Assembly (NCBI RefSeq): GCF_040712075.1
Contig: NZ_JBFCVL010000005.1
Location: forward strand, 453,012 to 517,011
Reading direction: 5' to 3'
Source: Fodinicurvata sp. EGI_FJ10296
GTDB lineage: Bacteria > Pseudomonadota > Alphaproteobacteria > DSM-16000 > Inquilinaceae
Length of the DNA: 64,000 bases
Part shown: positions 27,176 to 36,230 of the stretch, one piece after another
Numbering within the stretch: the stretch's first letter is position 1
Layout of the letters: each line of letters opens with the position of its first letter
Made by a program: the position numbers and the translations under genes
The notes under the pieces: model-generated
Seen by the model: the letters and a program-made list of their open reading frames with translations, nothing else
Databases searched by the model: none
Told to the model about the DNA's origin: nothing

Positions 27176-28633
27176 ATGACCTCACTCGATCAGATCCGCC
27201 AACGCGTGGCGTGGGCCTTCGCCATTCTCGTTGCCCTTCATCTTCCGATCGTGATTATCCTGGGATGGGCAGTTGAGGTGACGTGGATGCCGGCCGCCAC
27301 GGGGACGGCGATCCTGTCGGCACTGCTGACGGCGACCACGTGGACGGCGCCGCGCGCGACGACGACCCATGCCCTGGCTGCGGTCAGCCATGTGGCCGTC
27401 ATCGCCATTCTGGTGGCCATGCTGAACGGCCACCCCTGGCAGATCGACATGCACATGTACTTCTTCGCCGGGATCGCTCTGATCGGCATGTTCTGCAACT
27501 GGCGGCTGATCGTCATGGCCGGCGGGCTGATCGCCGTACACCATCTCGGCCTCAATATCCTGATTCCGGCAGCCGTGTTCCCCGGCGGCGGCGATATTGG
27601 CCGCGTTCTGCTGCATGCGCTGATCGTCGTCGTCGAAGTCGGCGCGTTGTCGTGGCTTGCCGTCCGCCTGGTCGCCGCCTTCGCCGGCGCCGAAGCGGCC
27701 ATCGCCGACGCCCGCGCGGCACAGGCCGAAACTGCCCGTCTGGCCGCCGAACAGGCGGATTACGAGGCCACGATCCAACGGACAGCCACCCAGCTCCGCT
27801 GCGAAATCGCCGCCGGGTTCGAGGCCGATATCGGCGGCATCGTACGCGAGATGGCCATCGCCGGACGAGACCTGCAAGGCGCGGCCAGGGGGCTGACGGA
27901 TGTGGCAGAGAACACCCGCCAGGGAGCAGCAGGCGCCAACCGCAGCGGAGAGAACGCTGCGGTCAACATCGATGCCATCGCTCTGGCGTCCGACGAACTG
28001 TTGCAGTCGATCTCGGAAATTGCCCGCCAGATCAACCATTCCGAGACCGGTGCGCGCGATACGGCCGCGAAGGCCGGGCAGGCCGCCGAAACGGTTCGCC
28101 AGTTGGGCGAGCGCACCGCCGAGATATCATCGATCGTGGACCTGATCGACGACATCGCCGAGCGCACCAATCTTCTGGCCCTGAATGCCACGATCGAGGC
28201 AGCGAGAGCCGGAGAGGCCGGCCGCGGCTTCGCCATCGTGGCGGGCGAGGTCAAGGCACTGGCACGCCAGACGGCGGAAGCCACGCGCGGCATCCAGCGC
28301 CAGGTCGAGGATGTTCAGGCGGTCAGCAAGCAGGTTGAGGCGGCCATCTCCACCATTGATGGTGGCATTCGCGCCGTTCTGTCGGCGGTCGGCGCGATAT
28401 CGAGTGCGGCCGAAGAACAGGAAGCCGCCACCCGCGAGATCGCCAACAAAGTGCAAGCGGCCGCCGACGGTACAAGGGATGTGTCAGCCGCGATCGCGGG
28501 CGTCGATGCCGTCGCGGTCACGGGCGAAGAGCGATCCGGCGTGGTTCTGCAGGCGTCGACGGCGTTAAATGACATTTCCGGGCGTCTGCGTGCCGCCATG
28601 ACCGACTTTGTCGACCGCATCAAAGCTGCCTGA
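27176..28633 (+). CDS. Methyl-accepting chemotaxis protein with a multi-helix membrane sensor
   Basis: 485 residues. Residues 1-165 hold about six membrane helices, with conserved-looking His in [15 protein letters not shown] and [19 protein letters not shown]. There is no periplasmic ligand-binding loop and no evident HAMP domain. A coiled-coil ([19 protein letters not shown]) leads to the signalling domain with the highly conserved hairpin tip [35 protein letters not shown] (given in part). The sensor may detect something in the membrane such as redox state; this is inference. No che genes are in the window. Confidence 0.9.
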   Translation: MTSLDQIRQRVAWAFAILVALHLPIVIILGWAVEVTWMPAATGTAILSALLTATTWTAPRATTTHALAAVSHVAVIAILVAMLNGHPWQIDMHMYFFAGIALIGMFCNWRLIVMAGGLIAVHHLGLNILIPAAVFPGGGDIGRVLLHALIVVVEVGALSWLAVRLVAAFAGAEAAIADARAAQAETARLAAEQADYEATIQRTATQLRCEIAAGFEADIGGIVREMAIAGRDLQGAARGLTDVAENTRQGAAGANRSGENAAVNIDAIALASDELLQSISEIARQINHSETGARDTAAKAGQAAETVRQLGERTAEISSIVDLIDDIAERTNLLALNATIEAARAGEAGRGFAIVAGEVKALARQTAEATRGIQRQVEDVQAVSKQVEAAISTIDGGIRAVLSAVGAISSAAEEQEAATREIANKVQAAADGTRDVSAAIAGVDAVAVTGEERSGVVLQASTALNDISGRLRAAMTDFVDRIKAA

Positions 28634-28733
28634 CCAGCCGGGCTCCGCGACCATGGACCGAGAACCGGCTTGACCCGCCTTTGCCAAGGCAGAGACACTC
28701 TGGTCGCATATAAGAACAGGAAAAGGCGTACCC

Positions 28734-30242
28734 ATGTCCAGAATGCCGCTGTCCGTCATTTCGCACGCTTCGCTCGCCGCCGCTGCGGCCCTGATGTCAC
28801 TCACGGTGGTTCCACCAACCGCCGGCGCGCAGTCGGTCGCCGAGGTCTCGGAGTCCTTCGCCCATGTCGCCGGATATCGGCCGATCGATGTCGAGGGATT
28901 CACGAACGCCATCATCGATGATTTCGAATGGCACGGCACACCCAGCATCACGCCGGTGCGAACGATCGGCCCGCTGGCGATGGCCATTCTGGCGGTCGAG
29001 GCCTATGAAGCGCCGTTGGAGCGCGTCAGATACCGCATCGAGTACGGCATGGCACAAGGCGGCGGCGAGCCACCGAACGGGCCGACCAATGTCAGCCTTA
29101 TCCGGATCGACCGCATCAATCTGGGCCCTGCGATACGCGAAGACATCATCGACAGCTATGGCCGGGAGAATGCCCCGCCGCCGGGCGTCTTCGGCGACGG
29201 TCCCCATGTTTCCTACCGGTTCGCCATGAGCCCGATACAAGGCACGCCGGCCTCGATCAACGCGATCTCCCGCGCGGAAATGCCGGACGCCCAGGTGGCT
29301 TCGCTGGATTGCTTCGGATCGCCATGCATGACAACGGCGTCGGTGATCGAAGATGCCGCGTCCTGGCAGAACGAACGCACCGCGGCGATGAACTTCGACC
29401 AGCCATACGGCGTCTATCGCGACAATGTGATTTCGCCGGCCGCCGCCATGGATCTCATTTCGCTGCAGCACGGTCTGGCAGTCAACCACGAAGGCTGGAT
29501 CAGCTGGAACGGCTTCGAGGCGCGGGAAGGCGTCCCGGAGGGCGAATCTTTTGCCGAAGCCGTGATCGAAATCAATCTGGGGCAGGAAGAAGCTGTCGAT
29601 TCGGCGCTCCGCGACACCCATCTGATGGATCACACCACCGACACCTTATGGCGGCGAATCGCTGCCGTATCCATGGGCCCCAATGCCGTACCGCACATAA
29701 CGGCATTCGACGCGGTCGAACCCCGCATGCAGCAAGCTGGCCCTGCCCCGCGCGCCGATCGTGATTCTTCGCCAACCCGGCCCCGGAACGCGCCCGGCCC
29801 CTCAATCGACGACATCGTTCCGGACGAAGCCTTGAAGATGCCAGCCTATCGGCCCGACGGCGCCCATCTGCCGCCGGTCGCGGCAGCGGATCTCGTTGAT
29901 TGCGGCGCCATCGACCAGAGCCGTCCGGGTGGTATCATTGCGTTTCCGAATGCCCGGGGTCGAAACTGGACCGAAGCCGGTATGGGACCGGTGACCGTCG
30001 GTTTCGTCGGCTGCTCCAACACCTTCGAAGCCAATATCCAGTACGAAGCGTTTCACGGCCAGGACGAGGATCCGACGATCGAGGGTTTCACCATGGGCGG
30101 CACGCTCGGCGACTGGCGAGCCTTCGAATTCGAGGAGAGGTTCTGGACGGCAGGGGAATGGACATTGGTCGTCTTCGAATACGATGCCGCAAGCGGGGAC
30201 CGGCTGGAATATGATAGCGTCACGTTCACCGTCGAGCGGTGA
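28734..30242 (+). CDS. Secreted protein of unknown function
   Basis: 502 residues with a signal peptide ending near TAGAQS (residue 31). A first part (to about 320) includes a CFGSPC pair and a segment rich in Glu/Asp. A Pro/Arg-rich linker (about 335-360) leads to a compact C-terminal domain with two Cys (VDCGAID, VGCSNT). The C-terminal region has FEFEERFWTAGEWTLVVFEYD, which suggests a beta-rich fold. I recognise no family. It is flanked by a chemoreceptor and a thioesterase on the same strand with gaps of 100 and 76 bp. Confidence 0.75.
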   Translation: MSRMPLSVISHASLAAAAALMSLTVVPPTAGAQSVAEVSESFAHVAGYRPIDVEGFTNAIIDDFEWHGTPSITPVRTIGPLAMAILAVEAYEAPLERVRYRIEYGMAQGGGEPPNGPTNVSLIRIDRINLGPAIREDIIDSYGRENAPPPGVFGDGPHVSYRFAMSPIQGTPASINAISRAEMPDAQVASLDCFGSPCMTTASVIEDAASWQNERTAAMNFDQPYGVYRDNVISPAAAMDLISLQHGLAVNHEGWISWNGFEAREGVPEGESFAEAVIEINLGQEEAVDSALRDTHLMDHTTDTLWRRIAAVSMGPNAVPHITAFDAVEPRMQQAGPAPRADRDSSPTRPRNAPGPSIDDIVPDEALKMPAYRPDGAHLPPVAAADLVDCGAIDQSRPGGIIAFPNARGRNWTEAGMGPVTVGFVGCSNTFEANIQYEAFHGQDEDPTIEGFTMGGTLGDWRAFEFEERFWTAGEWTLVVFEYDAASGDRLEYDSVTFTVER

Positions 30243-30318
30243 CGCCGTCCCGTTCGCCCGAACCCAACGACCGATCCGACCGAATTCCAGTTCCGCAACC
30301 GAGAGCCGACGACCGCCA

Positions 30319-30768
30319 ATGACCCGCAATACGCTACACAGCCTCGTCATTCCGTCGGAATGGATCGATTACAATGGTCATATGAGCGAGGGCTACTATG
30401 CCCTCGTTTTCAGCGACGCAACCGACGCCCTCTATCTGCATGTCGGCGCCGATGCCGACTGGCGGGCAGCAAATCGGCAATCCCTCTATACCGTCGAAAC
30501 CCATATCCGCTATCTACGCGAAGTCACAGAAGGCGCGACGGTCTCGGTCGTCACCATGGTCGTCGGACTCGACCGCAAGCGGATCCACCTGGCTCACGAA
30601 CTGATGCTGGGCGAGGACTGTGTCGCCACGCAGGAGGCCATGGCCCTGGCCGTGGACCTGGAAACCGGGAAAAGCACGGCCATCGAGTCCGGCCTGTTCG
30701 ACACCCTGGAGGACCTGGTCGTGGACGAGGCGCCGAGCTATGTCGGACGCCGGATCGCCCTGCCTTGA
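30319..30768 (+). CDS. Hotdog-fold thioesterase family protein
   Basis: 149 residues from ATG 30319. It has the 4HBT pattern EWIDYNGHMSEGYYALVFSDATD with the active-site Asp/Asn-Gly-His region, then VETHIRYLREVTEGATV. This is similar to the thioesterases linked with carnitine dehydrogenase, although no carnitine genes are nearby. It should hydrolyse acyl-CoA thioesters in the cytoplasm; substrate unknown. Confidence 0.85.
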   Translation: MTRNTLHSLVIPSEWIDYNGHMSEGYYALVFSDATDALYLHVGADADWRAANRQSLYTVETHIRYLREVTEGATVSVVTMVVGLDRKRIHLAHELMLGEDCVATQEAMALAVDLETGKSTAIESGLFDTLEDLVVDEAPSYVGRRIALP

Positions 30769-30807
30769 GGCTATTCCTGTACGCAGCCCAGGCTCGCAAA
30801 AGGGGGG

Positions 30808-31227
30808 TCAGCCGCCCTCGGCGTACCGCTTCAACCGGTCATTGATCGTTCCTGTATGAAGCTCAAACATATGATTGTCGTCATCGTAGAAATATATCGA
30901 ACGCCCTTCGCCCTCAACGCGTGACCGGCCCTCCCGGACCTCCAGGCCAAGTTCGCAAATGCGTTCCAGATAGCGCTCGTACTCGGCGTCGTCGATCTTG
31001 AAGGCAATGTGGTTGTAGGTCCGCGTCGGCAGCGGGTCGCCCTCCATTGTCGCCATCCAGATCGGCTCTGCGCCTTCGCCAACGAGGAAAAAGCGCTCCC
31101 TCGACAAAGAGAACGTCTCCGGGCCGCTGTCGTAGACCATTTTCGCGTCCAGAACCGTCGTCAGGATTTCTTGCATCCGGTCGAGATCGCGCACGATGAA
31201 CGTCATGTGGCTGAGACCCTGAACCAG
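30808..31227 (-). CDS. fosX: FosX-type fosfomycin hydrolase (VOC family), CTG start
   Basis: 139 residues when started at CTG 31227, which has AGGAGG (31238-31233) 5 nt upstream. The first ATG (31206) would remove GLSH, which carries the metal ligand His7. From the CTG start the protein aligns with FosX position for position: His7, YNHIAF His, FELH Glu as metal ligands, and SRERFF placing the FosX general base at Glu44. GRSIYFYDDDNHMFELHTGT is the family signature. FosX adds water to the oxirane of fosfomycin using Mn2+. No mobile element is near, so it looks like a chromosomal gene. Confidence 0.85.
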   Translation of the reverse strand: MVQGLSHMTFIVRDLDRMQEILTTVLDAKMVYDSGPETFSLSRERFFLVGEGAEPIWMATMEGDPLPTRTYNHIAFKIDDAEYERYLERICELGLEVREGRSRVEGEGRSIYFYDDDNHMFELHTGTINDRLKRYAEGG

Positions 31228-31309
31228 ATTTTCCTCCTGTTGCCGGAAAAGACGGCGTCACCGATGCATAAGCGCCCCGGTCAGCAAGACATAATGAAGC
31301 TGGCGATGA

Positions 31310-32179
31310 CTAATAGCGCACCGAAAGTTGCACGCCGACTTCATCGCCGCTGTGATAGGCATTGAGCGAGACGTTGTCGTTGTCGAAGGGGCTCATTCCG
31401 GTGGTCAGGCGGCCGATGCCGTATCCAACCAGCGCACCACCGACGACATCCGACAGGAAATGACCGTCGTCGTTGATCCGCGAAAGCGCGACGCCGGTGG
31501 CAAGACCATAGCTGACGATGGGAACCACCGGCGTGTCGCGGTATTGTTCCGCGACCACCGATGCGGCCGCGAACGCGGCGGCGGCATGCCCTGAAACGAA
31601 GGACGAATTTCTGAGTGACCCCGGCCCACCCCAGTCCCACGCGTCGTCACCGTCGCCGGGACGTCGGCGGCCACCGACCCACTTGATGCCTTCGACCGTG
31701 GCGGCCGTGATCAAAAGGCTCTGAGCCGCCAGCAATGCCGTCGACTGAAGGCGGCGGTTGCCGGAAACCGCACCGACCAGATAGGCCGAACCGGTTCCGA
31801 TCGCCATGTTCTGAACGACGCCCATCTCGTAGAACGGCTCGGAGACATCGTCCGATCCGTTGCTGCGCAGATCGTTCTGCCACGACCGCTGAACGCTCTC
31901 GTCCAGGGCGAAGGCGAGCCCGATCCCCGCCAGCGCCAGCGCATTCTGCGTCAGCCCCTCGCGGTCCGTGCGAAACGGCTGCCGCAACGCCTGTCCTGCC
32001 ACTCTTGGATAGTTGAGCAGGTATTCGGTGTCGAACGGGTTCACGATGCGCGACGTTTCGGCGCCGGCTTCCTGGGCGCTTGCAGCGCCGGGAACCGCCA
32101 ACCCGCCGATCAGCGGGATGCACAGGATCATGGCCCGGCAGACACATCCGCCCATGCGGGAAAGCAGGCGCAACGGCAT
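31310..32179 (-). CDS. Exported PAP2-family phosphatase
   Basis: 289 residues with a signal peptide (AMILCIPLIGGLAVPGAASAQ). The PAP2 catalytic set is complete: KWVGGRRRP, SFVSGHAAA and SRINDDGHFLSDV. A hydrophobic central part may span or sit on the membrane. Such enzymes remove phosphate from lipid phosphates or polyprenyl pyrophosphates on the outer face of the membrane. It is divergent from the glycosyltransferase operon at 32427, which uses lipid-linked sugars, so a related role is possible. Confidence 0.88.
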   Translation of the reverse strand: MPLRLLSRMGGCVCRAMILCIPLIGGLAVPGAASAQEAGAETSRIVNPFDTEYLLNYPRVAGQALRQPFRTDREGLTQNALALAGIGLAFALDESVQRSWQNDLRSNGSDDVSEPFYEMGVVQNMAIGTGSAYLVGAVSGNRRLQSTALLAAQSLLITAATVEGIKWVGGRRRPGDGDDAWDWGGPGSLRNSSFVSGHAAAAFAAASVVAEQYRDTPVVPIVSYGLATGVALSRINDDGHFLSDVVGGALVGYGIGRLTTGMSPFDNDNVSLNAYHSGDEVGVQLSVRY

Positions 32180-32426
32180 TGGTCTTTTTCCTTTTGGTCG
32201 GTCGAAGGGGGATGTGTAGAAGGCGGGTATTACTTTTGCGTGAATGAGCGGGGCGGTCCGGCTGGACGCTGTCTCCTACTTTTGAGGTAGAATCGATGTA
32301 CCACAGAAGCTGGTCGTCCGGAAGAACGCGGAACAGGATTCGGCCCACCCACGTTACCCGAACATTCCGGAACCGAACATCCAGGAGCTTCTGCGCAACT
32401 TGCTGTTCAGCGGTCCGCCAGCTTTC

Positions 32427-34031
32427 ATGAATACCATCGCTACCGCCGTTCCCCGAAAATGGGTCGGGACCGACATCTGGTCACCGCGCGCCGTCGCCAT
32501 GATCATGGGCGCCTATTTCGTCCTGCATGCCGTGACCCGGCTGCTCATGGGTCCGGTACTCGGAATCGACGACGCCGAACAGACATTGTTCGCCCAGCAC
32601 CTGAATTGGGGCTACCGATTCGCTCAACCGCCTCTGTTCACATGGATCTATGTCGGCCTTGGGAACGCGATAGGATTCGGCATCGTCGCGGCGACGATCA
32701 TGCGCTACGCATTGCTGGGGCTGACGGCGTTCTTTCTTTATTCGACGGCACGCCGCCTGATCCCGGACCGGCGACTGGCTGCGCTGGCGCTCTTCAGCTT
32801 CGGCCTGATCTATGTATTTGCCGTCTATTCCCACCACGACCTGACACACACGACGACTCTCGCCGCCACGATCGCGGCAACGCTCTACGTCGTCTGCCGA
32901 CTGACCGAATCCCCCCGGTGGCGCTGGTATGCGGCGCTCGGGATATGCGTGGGGCTCGGCGTGCTCGCCAAATGGAACTATGTAATGCTGCCGGCGGCAT
33001 TGTTCCTGGCCGCCGTGGCGCGGCGGGAAACGCGGGAGTTGGTCTTGACGCCGAAGCTGGCCGCAGTCCTGCTCCCCGCCGCAGCGATCCTGGCCGGGCC
33101 GCTGGTCTGGGTGTTCTCACATATCGACAGCTTTGCGTCGGTACAGAGCTCGGTCCTTTCCGAAGGCGGCGCTCCGCCGACGTTTCTACAGACGCTGGCC
33201 TCTGGAACGGCCGATTTCCTCGTCGCCCTGGCAGCGTTCCCCCAGCCCTTGCTGGTCATCTTCGCAGCCGTTTTCCTGCCCGGTCTTTGGTTCCTCCGGC
33301 ACGGCCGGCGGGACGCGAGCCCGCGTCCCGCCTCGCACCCCCGCGGCGCGTGGGATCGCCGTCACCGCCTGCTGCTGTCGACGATCGTCGCCGGTATCAT
33401 TCTCCATTGGGCACTGGTTCCGGTACTGGGCGCGGTGTCGTTCAACGAACGCTGGATGCATCCCGTTCTGATGCCGGCGCCGCTGCTGGCTTTCGCCGCA
33501 CTTGCGTGTCGGCCACCAACCGACCGGGCTGTGCGCATCTTCATCGCCATTCTGGTCGGCGTCACGGCACTGGCCTGGACGGGGCTGGTCGTGCGCCATC
33601 TTCTGGGCGCCGACGCCTGCGGAAGCTGCCGAACGCTGACACCGATTCCGGAGCTGGCCGAACAGATCGCCGATGAAACCGCCTTCGACAACGGAACCAT
33701 CGTGACGAGCGGATTTCATCTGGGCGGCAATCTTCGCGTCGCTTTTCCGGGCGCGCGCGTGATAGAAACCGGCTATCCCGATGCCGTCTGGCCTCCATCG
33801 ACGGGCGCCGACGGGCAATGTCTCGCCGTCTGGACGGTATCGCCGGGATCCGACGCATCCGCACCGCGGGTCCCGGAAGCGATAATGAACCGGCTGGGCG
33901 TATCTCTGGGCATCAGCGCCGCACAGTCGCCTCAACACCACGGCACTGTGGAAACGTTGATGCATGGATCGGAAACCCGCCGCTACGCACTCGGCTACGC
34001 CCTGTTCGACAATGAAGAAGCGACCTGCTGA
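32427..34031 (+). CDS. GT39/ArnT-like membrane glycosyltransferase
   Basis: 534 residues from ATG 32427. It has 10-12 membrane helices and the acidic first loop of PMT_2/ArnT-like enzymes (GIDDAEQTLFAQHLNWGYRF), followed by a QPPLFTW segment. The C-terminal part is a soluble domain with CGSCRT. These enzymes move a sugar from a polyprenyl phosphate to a lipid or protein in the periplasm. Its stop overlaps the GT2 start (TGATG), and the GT2 enzyme is of the type that makes the polyprenyl-phosphate sugar. Confidence 0.85.
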   Translation: MNTIATAVPRKWVGTDIWSPRAVAMIMGAYFVLHAVTRLLMGPVLGIDDAEQTLFAQHLNWGYRFAQPPLFTWIYVGLGNAIGFGIVAATIMRYALLGLTAFFLYSTARRLIPDRRLAALALFSFGLIYVFAVYSHHDLTHTTTLAATIAATLYVVCRLTESPRWRWYAALGICVGLGVLAKWNYVMLPAALFLAAVARRETRELVLTPKLAAVLLPAAAILAGPLVWVFSHIDSFASVQSSVLSEGGAPPTFLQTLASGTADFLVALAAFPQPLLVIFAAVFLPGLWFLRHGRRDASPRPASHPRGAWDRRHRLLLSTIVAGIILHWALVPVLGAVSFNERWMHPVLMPAPLLAFAALACRPPTDRAVRIFIAILVGVTALAWTGLVVRHLLGADACGSCRTLTPIPELAEQIADETAFDNGTIVTSGFHLGGNLRVAFPGARVIETGYPDAVWPPSTGADGQCLAVWTVSPGSDASAPRVPEAIMNRLGVSLGISAAQSPQHHGTVETLMHGSETRRYALGYALFDNEEATC

Positions 34032-35116
34032 TGCCCAACGAAAGCCGCGCCCCGATCTCGGCCCCCGGCACCAAACCCGATACCAGCAATGGCACCGACC
34101 CGCGGCCCACCATCGCGGTTGTGGTTCCCGTCTTCGATGAAGAAGACAGCCTCGGGCCACTGGTGGACGAATTGCTGGCGGTCGCTGCGGAGCATAATCT
34201 CGCGCTCCGCCGCATCGTCATGGTCGATGACGGCAGCCGGGACGGCAGTTGGAGCGCGATACGAACACTGTCGACGACTCATCCGGTGGTATCGGGCCTG
34301 CGGATGCGCCGGAACTTCGGCAAATCGCTCGCCCTGGACGCCGGTATCCGCACCGTCGACACAGACATCATCGTGACCATGGACGCCGACCTGCAGGACG
34401 ATCCGTCGGAACTGCCGCGCTTCATCGCCGAGATTGACGCAGGGTGGGATCTGGTATCGGGCTGGAAGCGCCAGCGCAACGATCCGACCTCGAAAACCCT
34501 GCCGTCGCGCCTGTTCAACCGCGTCACGGCCGCAGCCAGCGGTGTAAAGCTCAACGATTTCAACTGCGGGTACAAGGCGTACCGGCGTGAAGTCTTTCAC
34601 CGCGTGCAGCTTTACGGCGAATTGCACCGCTATGTGCCGGTGCTGGCCCACTACAACGGCTTTACCGTCACGGAAATTCCGGTCAACCACCGGGCCCGGC
34701 GGTTCGGGCGATCGAAATTCGGCGCCGAGCGCTTCATAAAGGGGTTCCTTGACCTGCTGACGGTCATGGCGATCACACGTTTTGCCCAGCGCCCCGGGCA
34801 TCTGTTCGGCGGCGCCGGCATTCTGATGATGCTGCTGGGCGGCGGCACGCTGACCTATCTGACGCTGCTGAAACTGATCACGGGGGCCGATATCGGCGGA
34901 CGGCCGCTTCTGATGTTCGGCGTCATGATGACGATCATCAGCGTCCAGTTGATCGTGTTCGGCATGCTGGCGGAAATATTCAATGCCCGGATGCGGCCGG
35001 GCACGTCGCTCGACGCGGTCAAGGAACGGACCGGCCCGCCCGCATCCAGACCCCCGATGCCGGAGTCTCCCGCACCGACATCCCCTGTCGCAGGCGAAAC
35101 CGAACGCCATGGCTGA
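34031..35116 (+). CDS. GT2 polyprenyl-phosphate glycosyltransferase (DPM1/GtrB-like)
   Basis: 361 residues. The GT2 catalytic motifs are VVVPVFDEEDSLGPLV, MVDDGSRDGSW, MDADLQDDP (DXD) and CGYKAYRREVF. Two membrane helices near the C-terminus (HLFGGAGILMMLLGG; LLMFGVMMTIISVQLIVFGM) are as in GtrB/ArnC. It would load a sugar onto undecaprenyl phosphate for the neighbouring GT39-like enzyme. A Pro-rich tail of 35 residues ends the protein; the next gene overlaps it by 8 bp. Confidence 0.92.
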   Translation: MPNESRAPISAPGTKPDTSNGTDPRPTIAVVVPVFDEEDSLGPLVDELLAVAAEHNLALRRIVMVDDGSRDGSWSAIRTLSTTHPVVSGLRMRRNFGKSLALDAGIRTVDTDIIVTMDADLQDDPSELPRFIAEIDAGWDLVSGWKRQRNDPTSKTLPSRLFNRVTAAASGVKLNDFNCGYKAYRREVFHRVQLYGELHRYVPVLAHYNGFTVTEIPVNHRARRFGRSKFGAERFIKGFLDLLTVMAITRFAQRPGHLFGGAGILMMLLGGGTLTYLTLLKLITGADIGGRPLLMFGVMMTIISVQLIVFGMLAEIFNARMRPGTSLDAVKERTGPPASRPPMPESPAPTSPVAGETERHG

Positions 35117-36185
35117 TCCTGCGCGTGTGGGCGCGCCGCCTTCGCGATCCCGCATCTGGCTTCGGCGCGCGGCGTTCAGCCTTGCCGGCCTCGCTATGGC
35201 CGCAGCGATGCTGTGGGTTCTGATCACGCCGGAGTCCGCGGCCGCCATGCGATCAGCCGTGCGTGGCGCGTCTCACATCTGGTTTCTCGCCGCCCTGGCG
35301 CTGATGCCACTGATCCAGACCATCCGGGCGGCGCGTTTCGGTCGGCTTCTGTTCGGCAGCGACCGCCGACGGCCGGGGCTCTGGGCCGTCACCACGACAT
35401 TGCTGGCGGTGAACACCATCCTGCCGTTCAAATTGGGCGAAGCCAGCTTTCCGGTCATGACACGGCGCCTTTATGACGTTCCACTCGCAGACGGAACCGG
35501 CGTCATTCTGTTTGCCCGGTTCCTGGACCTCGCCGCAACGCTGACCCTTTTGGGTCTGGCGGTCATGCTGGCCGATATCGACACCGGCATCGGTATTCCC
35601 CGGTGGCTATCGATCGCCGCCGTAAGCCTGACGGCCACCCTCAGCCTCGCGCCGTTTGCACTCGTCCCCGCCGCCCCGCCGAACACGCCGCCAGCGGCAC
35701 AGGCTGGCCGATTGCCGAGCCGCCTGAAGACGATCCTCGCCGACATAACGCGGCTGCACACCCGTATTACGAACGCCAGGACGGCGGGCGCGATCGTGGT
35801 GTCGAGCTATGGCATCTGGGTCCTGCACGCCCTGGCCGCGATGTGTGCCGTTGAGGCCGTCGACGCCACCCTTCGCGTTCATATCAACGCCGGAACGTCC
35901 GCCGCCGCTGGTCTGGTGACCAATATCGCCTTTGCCTTGCCGATAACGGGGGTCGCCGGGCTCGGCGCGCCCCAAGCCGCCTGGGTCGCACTGGCGCGGC
36001 TGGCCGATATACCGATGGCCGACGCCGTTGTGGGCGCATTCGCCTATACCGCGGTGACGCTGACAGCGACTGCCGTTCTGGGGGCGACCGGCGCCACTCT
36101 GCTGTCCTGGCGGCTCGCCCGACAGCCGGCGCACCGGCGCGACGCGGACGGCAATGGTATTCCCCCGCGCCCTGATCGGCGTTAG
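35109..36185 (+). CDS. Flippase-like / lysylphosphatidylglycerol synthase TM-region membrane protein
   Basis: 358 residues, about 8 membrane helices. The stretch WFLAALALMPLIQTIRAARFG, the TTTLLAVNTILPFKLGEASF segment and GLGAPQAAWVALARL fit the LPG_synthase_TM/UPF0104 family, often found beside GT2 enzymes and proposed to move lipids. It overlaps the GT2 gene by 8 bp and completes a three-gene operon likely to decorate a surface lipid or glycan. Confidence 0.8.
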   Translation: MADPARVGAPPSRSRIWLRRAAFSLAGLAMAAAMLWVLITPESAAAMRSAVRGASHIWFLAALALMPLIQTIRAARFGRLLFGSDRRRPGLWAVTTTLLAVNTILPFKLGEASFPVMTRRLYDVPLADGTGVILFARFLDLAATLTLLGLAVMLADIDTGIGIPRWLSIAAVSLTATLSLAPFALVPAAPPNTPPAAQAGRLPSRLKTILADITRLHTRITNARTAGAIVVSSYGIWVLHALAAMCAVEAVDATLRVHINAGTSAAAGLVTNIAFALPITGVAGLGAPQAAWVALARLADIPMADAVVGAFAYTAVTLTATAVLGATGATLLSWRLARQPAHRRDADGNGIPPRPDRR

Positions 36186-36230
36186 CCTTCACCGCGAACC
36201 CTGCTCCTGAGCCCGATCGATGGACACCCA

